Shown: positions 44,917-52,361 of the stretch, piece after piece | Numbering within the stretch: position 1 is the stretch's first letter | Layout: each line of letters opens with the position of its first letter | Origin: an uncultured Oscillibacter sp. | GTDB lineage: Bacteria; Bacillota; Clostridia; Oscillospirales; Oscillospiraceae | Length of the DNA stretch: 64,000 nucleotides | Direction: 5' to 3' | NCBI RefSeq assembly: GCF_910579365.1 | Contig: NZ_CAJTUX010000001.1 | Span: forward strand, 130,605 to 194,604 | Made by a program: the position numbers and the translations under genes | The notes under the pieces: generated by a model | Database searches by the model: none | Told to the model about the DNA's origin: nothing | Seen by the model: only the letters and a program-made list of their open reading frames with translations

Positions 44917-46236
44917 TTATAATGCAGTCGGTCTTATCAGAACCTCGATGCCCACATAGCCCCGGCACCGCTTGCCACTGCCGATATACACATTATTGGT
45001 GGCCTCCAGCCGGTAGGCATCGACATTCTGGGCGATGAAGCCGGAAAAGCTCTTGGGGGAAAGCGGGTTCTCTGCGTTATCCTCGCACCAGACCTTATAG
45101 GCGGCATAGAGGTCACGGGTAGCGGCCTCGCTGTCCGCCTTGAACTGGACATAGCCATTAGAGGTCAGGAAATCCACGATGTTGTTGGCCTCCCGAACTA
45201 CGACCGCAATGTTCTCCCTGGCCCGGTCGCTGATGGTGAAGCGGTAGTTGTTGACCAGCAGGCGGTGAAGTCCGTCCAGACACCAGAGGAATATCCCCTC
45301 GCGCTCGGCAATCAGCTTTTCAGAGAGGAAAGGGTCATCCGTCCGACCTGGGGGCTTGTCCTTGGTGGTCAGCACGATCTGGCGGCGGAAGAAGCCGTCA
45401 GACCGGTCATGGAGGGCGGTCAAGGCTCCGTTGCCGAAGCAGAGGAACCGCACATAAAGCTGACTCTGGTAGCTCTGTACCCCTTTGCGCTCCATGTCCA
45501 TTTTGCATTCCGAGGTTACAATGGATTTGATATAATTGGTCTTGGGCAGGGCGCTCATATCCATATCATCGTCCACCATCAGGAGCTTGCTTTCCAGGTC
45601 GGCGCGGCTGAATCGGTTGTTCTCCACTTTCTGGATGCTGGTGGTGTTCATGCTGTCTCCAAAGATGGAACGCATCACCAATCCAATCCGGCTCTTGCCC
45701 TCGCCACCCTTGCCAATAAGCATGAGCATCTTCTGCCCCCTGGTGGTGGGGAGCAGGCAATAGCCCAGGTACTCCTGCAAAGTGGGGATGTCCTCTGGAT
45801 AGAGCAGCTCCGACAGAAAGCGCAGCCATTTCTCCGGCGGCGGCGCATCGGGGCGGTAGCTGACGGTCAGGCGGTTGTTGCAGTAGGCTTTCTCCGGCGT
45901 AAACCGGCCATCTACAAATAATGTGCCGTTGGCAACATGGATACGGTCGCACTCCAACGCTATCGGTTCAGAATACGCCGCCATCCGCAGAGCGTTCAGA
46001 AGCTCGTCCACCTTCCTGGCGATTTTGGTTTCCAGCCACGGGCTGACCTGGTCATAGATTTCTTTTTTCAAGACGCTCTCGTCCGCCACCAGCCCGTCCA
46101 CTGTGTAGAACCGCCCCCGGATACAGCGCATGGGATGTTCCCGAAGGAATGTCCGGCAGAAAACCGGTTCCAAAACCTTGTAGTCCTCCGTCAGCCAGTC
46201 GGGAAAACCGGACTGCAATTCTTCATTTTCATTCAT
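44917..46236 (-). CDS. Phage/plasmid-type DNA primase-helicase (P4/D5 family)
   Basis: 439 residues. An N-terminal region (FYTVDGLVADESVL, IHVANGTLFVDGRF) leads to a superfamily-3 helicase core: Walker A GKGGEGKS, Walker B KLLMVDDDMD and the motif C region FLCFGNGALTALHD. A winged-helix tail follows (ATRDLYAAYKVWCEDNAENPLS). It should unwind DNA to let the excised circle replicate. I use ATG 46236 with GGAGGT eight bases upstream. Downstream of the relaxase in the same direction; the GTAC palindrome next to its end is a candidate origin. Confidence 0.87.
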   Translation of the reverse strand: MNENEELQSGFPDWLTEDYKVLEPVFCRTFLREHPMRCIRGRFYTVDGLVADESVLKKEIYDQVSPWLETKIARKVDELLNALRMAAYSEPIALECDRIHVANGTLFVDGRFTPEKAYCNNRLTVSYRPDAPPPEKWLRFLSELLYPEDIPTLQEYLGYCLLPTTRGQKMLMLIGKGGEGKSRIGLVMRSIFGDSMNTTSIQKVENNRFSRADLESKLLMVDDDMDMSALPKTNYIKSIVTSECKMDMERKGVQSYQSQLYVRFLCFGNGALTALHDRSDGFFRRQIVLTTKDKPPGRTDDPFLSEKLIAEREGIFLWCLDGLHRLLVNNYRFTISDRARENIAVVVREANNIVDFLTSNGYVQFKADSEAATRDLYAAYKVWCEDNAENPLSPKSFSGFIAQNVDAYRLEATNNVYIGSGKRCRGYVGIEVLIRPTAL

Positions 46237-46290
46237 TCTTGCATACCTCCAATCTGTAAAAATCGAGCGGCCACCGCGCCCTTCTGCTGT

Positions 46291-46355
46291 GGTTATGAGC
46301 AAATTTGAAAAAAACGGGCTAATGGCATGACAACCCCGTTTCAAAAAACATGACA
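46291..46355. repeat. 65-bp direct repeat, copy 1
   Basis: About 57 of 65 bases match 48068-48132, same orientation, one copy on each side of the relaxase gene. Contains two CATGACA motifs. On the minus strand an AAACGGG / CCCGTTT stem plus a T run makes this copy a possible terminator of the relaxase gene. Confidence 0.85.
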
Positions 46356-46407
46356 GAGGGAATTTCGGCAGCGGCTACCATAATTCCCTCTGTCAGTGTA
46401 ATAGCGA

Positions 46408-47661
46408 TCACCTCTCCATGCTGTGCCTCGTTGTGGACTGTGCCGCCCTGCGCTCCGCATCCTGTCTGGCAATCTCGGCCTTGCCCTGCTCCAATTTTGC
46501 GAGGACGGACGCTCTGGCTTTCTCCTTGATCTGTTTGGTGGCGGCGGCTCTGACCTCCGGCTTTCGCAAAACGGCCTGCACTCTGGCAAGCACCTTCTGA
46601 GCGGCTTTGTGGATCAGCTCCTGCGCCTTTCCCAACACCCTGCCGATCAGCCCTTTCTCTGCTGGGGAAAAGCGCCGCTCCGGGGCAAGACACCAATCCT
46701 TGTAATCGGAGACGATCTTCTCATCCTGCAACTGTGTCTCGGCGTGGACGGCATCGGTCACAAGCTCCACGGCCTTGTCATAGGCAATTTCTGTAACTGC
46801 ATCAATAAGAGTCTCGGCATCTTCCAGCCGAAGCGACATGGCCTCTAACGCCTGTGCCTTTTCTTCAATCGCCGTCTCCTGCTCTGTAATCAATTTCTTC
46901 TGCTTCTGGATGATATAGTCGTTCTTCATCAGGTAGCTGCGCCCACGGTTGCCGGGGTCAGGTTCTTCCTCTACTGCCAGACCATGCCTTTTGCAAATAT
47001 CAAACAGAATGACCCGGCAGACCGCATCGAAAACCATCTTCCGGTTGTTGGTGCGCCCCTGGTTTTTCTCAGGGTCAGGTAATTCAAAGCCAAGGGCCTC
47101 CAGCGCCTTTTCCTGCTTTGGCTCCACCTCGCCGTAGCGGTTCACATAGTCGAACACATGACGCTCATGGATATGGGGCGTGGCCTCGTCCAGATGAAGC
47201 GCCCAGTCAATAACATGGATGCGTTCACCGAAGCGCCGTTCCAGCTCCATCATAAATTCCCCGACAATTTCCAGAAGCACATCCGGGGAAACGGAGTCCT
47301 CTATTGTGCCGATCTGGTAAATGGTCTCCTCCGGGCAGAAGCGTTTGTCCGCCAGCAGATCATCCACGCTCCGGTCACGCTCAGAGTGACGGCGTTTGGC
47401 GTTCCGCTTATGCTGGCCGTCAAGGTAATCCGAGTAGCGGCTCAGATAAAAGGCCCGCTCCACATCCGCAAAGGACACCTCACCGTCCTGCTGGGCCGGA
47501 TAGGTCGCACCCCGAAAGCAATCCCAATAGATGTTCTGCTGAATGCGCTCACCGTCAATGTGATCTGCGTGTTCGGTATTGAAGGTTCTGTCGTTGTGCG
47601 TTGATTTGTAGACGCCGCTTTTTCCGGCCCTCCCGTTGTGCCGGGTCAGTCTTTTTGCCAT
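46408..47661 (-). CDS. Relaxase, MobV (Mob/Pre) type
   Basis: Nicks oriT to start mobilization. 417 residues. The conserved HxDExxPH motif of MobV relaxases is seen as WALHLDEATPHIH (about residues 176-188), with an N-terminal active region NGRAGKSGVYKSTHNDRTFN and a FVNRYGE-like segment. The C-terminal half is coiled coil and Lys/Arg-rich. AAGGAG precedes ATG 47661; the frame reading upstream to 47784 has no ribosome site. An oriT-like palindrome stands 100 bases upstream, the usual place in this family. Confidence 0.85.
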   Translation of the reverse strand: MAKRLTRHNGRAGKSGVYKSTHNDRTFNTEHADHIDGERIQQNIYWDCFRGATYPAQQDGEVSFADVERAFYLSRYSDYLDGQHKRNAKRRHSERDRSVDDLLADKRFCPEETIYQIGTIEDSVSPDVLLEIVGEFMMELERRFGERIHVIDWALHLDEATPHIHERHVFDYVNRYGEVEPKQEKALEALGFELPDPEKNQGRTNNRKMVFDAVCRVILFDICKRHGLAVEEEPDPGNRGRSYLMKNDYIIQKQKKLITEQETAIEEKAQALEAMSLRLEDAETLIDAVTEIAYDKAVELVTDAVHAETQLQDEKIVSDYKDWCLAPERRFSPAEKGLIGRVLGKAQELIHKAAQKVLARVQAVLRKPEVRAAATKQIKEKARASVLAKLEQGKAEIARQDAERRAAQSTTRHSMER

Positions 47662-47756
47662 TCTGCTCTCCTTCCTGCTTTTCATTTTTTGCTGTTCCGG
47701 GAGTGACCAGGGAGCGGCGAAGCCGCCGAATCTGCGTGCTTTGCGCCAGATAATAA

Positions 47757-47793
47757 CCCAGTATAAAGTGACGCAGAGCATCACTTTACTGGG
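47757..47793. other. Candidate oriT of the MobV relaxase
   Basis: Palindrome CCCAGTATAAAGTGA - 9 bases - TCACTTTACTGGG (a 2-base bulge in one arm). On the minus strand, TAAAGTGATGCTCTGCG then TCACTTTA resembles the MobV oriT pattern (AAAGTATAGTG-GTTATACTTT) known from pMV158-type plasmids. Confidence 0.62.
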
Positions 47794-47983
47794 CCAAGGG
47801 TTTCACCCTCTGGACACCGGAGCAGGCGTTGTCACCCTGCACCCGACCCAAAGGACTTCGCCCTCTGGACACCCAGCAGGCGCTGCCGCCCTGCACCCGG
47901 CCCAAAGGTTTCACCTCTGGACACTGACCAGACGCTCGCCGCTCTGGACTTGGCGCAAAGGGCCTGCCGCCCTCTGCACTCCC
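47792..47983. repeat. Degenerate 52-54-bp tandem repeat, about 3.6 units
   Basis: Units at 47792-47844, 47845-47898, 47899-47950 and a partial one to 47983. Each begins GCCCAAAGG-like, has CCCTCTGGACACC, and ends CCCTGCACCC. It reads open on the minus strand, but I do not regard that as a gene. Confidence 0.8.
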
Positions 47984-48067
47984 GCATTTTTCGGAAGTCG
48001 GAGGACTTCCGAAAAAGAGCCGCTGGCTGGTACGCTCCCACGCATCCAGCCAACGGCTTTCTATTAT

Positions 48068-48132
48068 GGTTATGAGCAAAATCGAGAAAAACAGGCTAAC
48101 AGCATGACAGCCCCGTTTCAAAAAACATGACA
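48068..48132. repeat. 65-bp direct repeat, copy 2
   Basis: See copy 1 at 46291-46355; a third short copy of its end (AAAAAACATGACAG) occurs at 48177-48190, directly before the next gene. Confidence 0.85.
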
Positions 48133-48159
48133 AGCCATCTTTCCAATCGAAGTTGGCTG

Positions 48160-48168
48160 TGGTATAAT
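48160..48168 (+). promoter_or_regulatory. Extended -10 promoter of the right arm
   Basis: TGGTATAAT at 48160-48168, 34 bases before the TTG start; a weak TTCCAA stands 17 bases upstream of the -10 box. Confidence 0.65.
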
Positions 48169-48202
48169 GGAAAATGAAAAAACATGACAGGAGGCAGCGC
48201 AC

Positions 48203-49306
48203 TTGAATTTGATTGAACACACGCTCCTAACACTGGATTTCTGGCAGGACAATGTGACCTACGAGGGGAAGTCTATGCCGACCGGAACGCTGGCCTGTGC
48301 CGCGCTGAACCTCTCCGATGAGGTCATAGCAAAGCTGTCCCAGCTCTGTACGCCGCTCAACCTGTATATGGGGTCGCTCCAACTTGGACAGGCAGACATG
48401 GCGCAGATGGAAGCGGCGAGGGAGAGCGCCTTTCAGATCGTGGAGCTTTTGCGGAATGTACCGCCGTTCTCCTGCCTGGAATATGAAATTGTCCGCAGCT
48501 ATGTCGATGCCGTTTTTACGGAGGACTATCTGCGAAACACAACGGACTTTGCTAAGTCTGGAAATCTTGCCGGGGCGGTTTCGCCGGAATACCAAAAGGC
48601 GCTCACTCTGCTGCGGGTACTGCCTGTCATGGCACACCTGGGTTTCTCCCTGGCAGAGTTCAAGCGGGAGCTTCTGCCGTTTGCGGAAAAACTCCATGAG
48701 AGCGACAGAACGCCGGACGGATACGCCGCCAGCTTTGGGCAATACTTTTCCAGCAATCCTGATATAGCGGCGGACAATCCTGGCTGGATGTCTCTTGCCA
48801 ACGCCTCTGTTCAGTATGCCGCCGCGACCATTCCCGGCAAAGAGAAATCCCAGCTTGTGAAACGGATGCACTATGTTTCTTTTGTGGGAATGTTCCGCTC
48901 TGACTTGTTTGAGGGGCTGTGCGTAGGCCATGCGCCCCGCAAATGCCCCATCTGCGGAACATGGTTTCTGACTACGGACGCGAGGCCCACAAAATATTGC
49001 GGTGGTCTGGCTCCGGGGGACAGGCGCGGGCGCACTTGCCGTCAGGTCGGCAACCTCCGGGGGCGGGAGCAACGGGAACGGGCTGACGATCACCCGCTGA
49101 AGAAAATCTATGAGCGCCGCACCAATACGATCATCCAGAAACTGCACCGGGGAACGCTGGACGAAAAGACCGCTGCCGTGATGAAGCGACTGGCTAAGAA
49201 CAAGCTGGAACGAGCCATCGCTGACCAGGAGTATGCCGCCGGTTCTTATGAAGCGGAAATGACACAGGAGGCACTACTGGCAGAGGCGCAGAACTATTTG
49301 AAATGA
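48203..49306 (+). CDS. DUF6076-like protein with zinc-binding motif
   Basis: 367 residues. The N-terminal two thirds are helical with no recognised fold. Then KCPICGTWFLTTDARPTKYC and TCRQ give a Cys4 cluster of the kind that binds zinc, followed by a basic helical tail (REQRERADDHPLKKIYERR). It resembles proteins listed as DUF6076 in mobile elements of Clostridia; that name is from memory. Start codon TTG at 48203 is supported by AGGAGG eight bases upstream. First gene of the right arm; the sigma-like gene follows after 16 bases. A DNA-binding or regulatory role is plausible only. Confidence 0.7.
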   Translation: MNLIEHTLLTLDFWQDNVTYEGKSMPTGTLACAALNLSDEVIAKLSQLCTPLNLYMGSLQLGQADMAQMEAARESAFQIVELLRNVPPFSCLEYEIVRSYVDAVFTEDYLRNTTDFAKSGNLAGAVSPEYQKALTLLRVLPVMAHLGFSLAEFKRELLPFAEKLHESDRTPDGYAASFGQYFSSNPDIAADNPGWMSLANASVQYAAATIPGKEKSQLVKRMHYVSFVGMFRSDLFEGLCVGHAPRKCPICGTWFLTTDARPTKYCGGLAPGDRRGRTCRQVGNLRGREQRERADDHPLKKIYERRTNTIIQKLHRGTLDEKTAAVMKRLAKNKLERAIADQEYAAGSYEAEMTQEALLAEAQNYLK

Positions 49307-49322
49307 CGGAGGTGGTGAGGCT

Positions 49323-50486
49323 GTGAAAGAGCGATTTGCAAAATATCCGTTTCAAGGAAATGCCCACGGCCTCACCATGTTTGAAGTCACCCATGTGTAC
49401 CAGCTTACGCCCCCGCCGCCGGAACTGTATACAGTCAACGAGTATATCGTTGCCGCGCAAACGTGGCATGATCTCCGCTTTTTCGCTTTCTTCCTGCACC
49501 ACATTGAACCTCGTCTGAATAGGCGGGTTACAAACTTTCTCTTGCGGGAGGGGCTGAACAGGTATGACCCGGAGCGGTTTCTGGACTATAAACAAAACTG
49601 TGTTCTCGCCATGCTGGAATGTCTGGAAAGTTACGACCCGTACAAGGGCGCGGAGTTCCTTACATATGCTCATCACGCCATTGGAAACGCTCTAATCCAA
49701 TGCCGGGTGATAGAGGAAAGCGGTTCCTTTTCCTCTCTGGACGAGTACAAGCGGGTGAGGGGTATTGCGTGGCTCTACAATGAAACAGGCAAATCTATGG
49801 GCGAGGTGGTAAGCGAGTATGCCAAAAAAGAGGGCTGTTCGGATGAAACGGCGGAGCAGTATTTGACCGTGGCCCGGCTCAACCGTAGCCAGGTTTCACT
49901 TTATGTCACAGCCCAGGACGAGGACGGAGAGGAAACTGGCGAGGATGTGACCAGGGACGATTCCTGGGACTATACGGCGATCCTCTGGAATGGTACTCAG
50001 GCGGCAGCGGTTCAAGCCGCCTTTGAAAAGCTGACCTATCGGGAGCAGCGGCTTTTGGAGGAACGCAATGCCATCTGCATGACCTGTGGCCGGGTCAGTC
50101 CAATATCCGAGCGCAAGTCCTTTGAGGAATTGGCGGTGATGTTTGAGGGCAGTACCGTCAGCGGTGCAGAAAGGGCCTACCGCAAGGCGGTGGAGAAACT
50201 GACTGCCCTGCTGGTGGAGGCCGGTGCGCTCCACGCCGTCCGGCTCAAACGGAAATCGGTGAAGCAGATAAAAAAGAAAATCGCCGCCGCAGTCTATGAG
50301 TATCAGGCAGACTGCGACGGCGAGTGGGGAGAAATTCGGTTTGACTTTGTAAGCGGCACAGCGGAGATCATCCGACTGGCTGAGTGGGATACGATGAATA
50401 GCCATGTGTTCGCAGAAAGAGTAATAGTGTACGTTAGGGCTTGTGATGTAGACCATCTGCCTCAAAAGCTGCTGTTGACGTTTTGA
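49323..50486 (+). CDS. Sigma-factor-like protein of the mobile element
   Basis: 387 residues, GTG start after GGAGGTGGTGAGG. A segment near residues 80-135 (LRFFAFFLHHIEPRLNRRV, then YDPYKGAEFLTYAHHAIGNAL) matches the region 2 pattern of sigma-70 proteins (core-binding and -10 helices). A later stretch (LTYREQRLLEERNAICMTCG, FEELAVMFEGSTVSGAERAYRKAVEKL) looks like a region-4 helix-turn-helix. So it may direct RNA polymerase to element promoters. The C-terminus (about 300-387) is unlike known sigma factors. The four cargo genes downstream are the obvious possible targets. Confidence 0.7.
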   Translation: MKERFAKYPFQGNAHGLTMFEVTHVYQLTPPPPELYTVNEYIVAAQTWHDLRFFAFFLHHIEPRLNRRVTNFLLREGLNRYDPERFLDYKQNCVLAMLECLESYDPYKGAEFLTYAHHAIGNALIQCRVIEESGSFSSLDEYKRVRGIAWLYNETGKSMGEVVSEYAKKEGCSDETAEQYLTVARLNRSQVSLYVTAQDEDGEETGEDVTRDDSWDYTAILWNGTQAAAVQAAFEKLTYREQRLLEERNAICMTCGRVSPISERKSFEELAVMFEGSTVSGAERAYRKAVEKLTALLVEAGALHAVRLKRKSVKQIKKKIAAAVYEYQADCDGEWGEIRFDFVSGTAEIIRLAEWDTMNSHVFAERVIVYVRACDVDHLPQKLLLTF

Positions 50487-50628
50487 AGTATCCAAGCATA
50501 TATGTTTTTTATCTCTTGCGTAGTGGACAAATTTCTGCTAAAATTAAGATGGTTGAAGCATTTACAGTCATCCTCTTAATTTTTGACAACAATATGCCGA
50601 CATAGATAATAAGAGTTGCAGAAAGGGC

Positions 50629-50658
50629 TTGACAAGCTATGACTTACCGCAATATACT
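50629..50658 (+). promoter_or_regulatory. Promoter P1 of the cargo cassette
   Basis: Perfect TTGACA (50629-50634), 18-base spacer, TATACT (50653-50658). The predicted start falls in the GACA repeat. Confidence 0.8.
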
Positions 50659-50661
50659 TAC

Positions 50662-50690
50662 GACAGACAGACAGACAGACAGACAGACAG
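50662..50690 (+). repeat. (GACA)7 tetranucleotide repeat in the cargo leader
   Basis: 29 bases, 7.25 units of GACA at the start of the transcript. GACAGAC from the repeat can pair with GTCTGTC at 50698-50704, followed by CTTTTG, so the repeat could form the 5' arm of an attenuator-like hairpin. Confidence 0.88.
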
Positions 50691-50750
50691 TAGGGTAAGT
50701 CTGTCCTTTTGTGTTGTCCTGCCGTTGAAAATATTGCTTTGCCGGGCGTG

Positions 50751-50779
50751 TTGTGCCTGCGGTTTACCGCAGGTATAAT
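50751..50779 (+). promoter_or_regulatory. Promoter P2 of the cargo cassette with palindromic spacer
   Basis: TTGTGC (50751-50756), 17-base spacer, TATAAT (50774-50779). The spacer is the palindrome CCTGCGG-TTTA-CCGCAGG (50756-50773), a likely operator. 41 bases to the ATG. Confidence 0.72.
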
Positions 50780-50820
50780 GCGCCTTTCTACATTTCCGTA
50801 AAAGCGAAGGGGGAACTTCT

Positions 50821-51258
50821 ATGACAATCACACAGATAGTACAGAACCATCAGCAGCAGCGCATCGGTGTGCTGGCCCAGAAGCGGCAGGGCAAGCCTCA
50901 TGTCAATCCCTACGGCACACCTGGCATGAGCTTGAACGATGCCGGCGACTACCGCAAGATTGTCCCCGTGGATGAGGGCGTGGTGCAGCAGGTCAAGCAA
51001 ATCGCTTTCGACCACATGAAAAACGGCTACGGGGTCAGCGATGGCGAGGACACCAGCAAGGTCATCCGGGACTATACCATGTCCCTGTCCCCAGAAAAAC
51101 GGCTCAGTGCATCATGGACGCTGAATGAGATATTCCATAGCGAGGCCGTTCGGCTGGGCGAGTTTGTCCATCAGCAAGACCCAAGTTGGGATTGGGGAAA
51201 GCCCTTTGATACCAGCATTCTTGACGGCTACCGGCAGGGTGTGGATATGCAAATATAA
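50821..51258 (+). CDS. Cargo protein A, unknown function
   Basis: 145 residues, soluble, no signal peptide. Gln-rich start (MTITQIVQNHQQQRIGVLAQ), then VNPYGTPGMSLNDAGDYRKI, a helical middle, and an acidic aromatic tail (VHQQDPSWDWGKPFDTSILD). I recognise no domain. GGGGGAACTTCT precedes the ATG. First of four same-strand genes at the end of the element, behind two promoters and a tetranucleotide repeat, and more A/T-rich than host genes. Confidence 0.72.
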   Translation: MTITQIVQNHQQQRIGVLAQKRQGKPHVNPYGTPGMSLNDAGDYRKIVPVDEGVVQQVKQIAFDHMKNGYGVSDGEDTSKVIRDYTMSLSPEKRLSASWTLNEIFHSEAVRLGEFVHQQDPSWDWGKPFDTSILDGYRQGVDMQI

Positions 51259-51320
51259 TACCTTTGAGATAGAATAGTTCTGATGTAAAGGTATAAAGAG
51301 AAAGGTTGGTATATGATATT

Positions 51321-52247
51321 ATGAATGTGGCAAACTTCCCTAATTTTTATAACATCCAGCAAAAGCAGGTACAGCAGACCGCTCCTATGGATCGGCTTGT
51401 TTCCATGCTGAACGACAAAGCGGAGGGACAGTCTCCGCTGGAGGCCGCGAAACAGGCCCTTCTTGATGCAAAGGCCAAGTTGGATGAACATCGAAACGAG
51501 AAAATTGAAAACGCATTGAGCGGCTACCGCGCCCTGCGCTCTCGACAGACCTCCTATGAGGGTGAACTGGACGTACAACAAAAGCAGTTAGAGAATTTTC
51601 AGACCTTGAGTAGCCGCCGTGATGAACTTACAGATGAACTGTCTGCCGCCAGAGCTGATTATGAGGCTTACGCCGCAGCTGAAACCACATTGGATATTAC
51701 CCAACACAACAGGCTATCCCTGCGTGTGTCCTCGCTGGAGAACGAGCTTGCAGCGGTAAACCATGACATCTCCGCCCTTGTGGAGCAGGCAAACCGATAT
51801 ACGAACTCGCAAAGGCAATATGCGGATTATTTGAAGAACACCGACCAGGGCGGATATGCCGCATATGAGTATCAGGATCAAACTGAATATACCGAGGAAA
51901 ATTTTGTATCCCAAACTACCAGCATGATTGACCGTATGGAAACAGGGGCTAAACAATGGCGTGATCGCGTATCCTCCTACTGTGAGGAGTACGGTCTGAC
52001 TCCATATGATTTTGAAAGCTATTTGCAAGAGCGGCATAAACTGACGGATGCCTATTTTGCCGCACAGCAGAGGGTTTCTGAATTACTATATGCCACAGAG
52101 GGTACGACTTTGGGAGAGCGCAGCAAACAGGCATGTTCCACCCAAGATAGCACTGATACGGTGGAAATCAGCGATGCCGCCCTCAATCGCTTTCAGCGGA
52201 CACATCCCCAGAGCGATGTTTCAGTGATGAAACAAACAGAGCGTTAG
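51321..52247 (+). CDS. Cargo protein B, coiled-coil protein
   Basis: 308 residues. Starts MNVANFPNFYNIQQKQVQQT. Long heptad-rich stretches fill about residues 40-165 (QKQLENFQTLSSRRDELTDEL and SLENELAAVNHDISALVEQA), a Tyr-rich segment follows (GGYAAYEYQDQTEYTEENF), and the tail is Ser/Thr-rich and polar. No signal peptide, no membrane helix, no catalytic motif. The ATG at 51321 is the best start although its ribosome site (AAAGG) is distant. Possibly a scaffold or export partner of proteins C and D; inference only. Confidence 0.7.
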   Translation: MNVANFPNFYNIQQKQVQQTAPMDRLVSMLNDKAEGQSPLEAAKQALLDAKAKLDEHRNEKIENALSGYRALRSRQTSYEGELDVQQKQLENFQTLSSRRDELTDELSAARADYEAYAAAETTLDITQHNRLSLRVSSLENELAAVNHDISALVEQANRYTNSQRQYADYLKNTDQGGYAAYEYQDQTEYTEENFVSQTTSMIDRMETGAKQWRDRVSSYCEEYGLTPYDFESYLQERHKLTDAYFAAQQRVSELLYATEGTTLGERSKQACSTQDSTDTVEISDAALNRFQRTHPQSDVSVMKQTER

Positions 52248-52361
52248 CAACGATGCAGAGTAAATTCCGCTCAAACAAAGTGCTGGAAACTACGTTTTCT
52301 ATCGATTCAACAGCAAGTAAGTTACTCATAGCTTTAGTTTCTAAATTAGGAGGATTTCATT

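Noticed and set aside
47792..47983. Possible CRISPR array
   Set aside because: Units are adjacent without spacers and degenerate; no cas genes are in the window.
47786..48220. A 144-codon minus-strand frame (ends with repeated Arg/Gly/Ser/Val words)
   Set aside because: It runs through the 65-bp repeat and the 53-bp tandem repeats; the protein words are just translated repeats, and there is no ribosome site.
50662..50690. GACA repeat as a CRISPR or minisatellite coding repeat
   Set aside because: Unit is four bases, lies in a leader between promoter and ATG, and is not in a reading frame.
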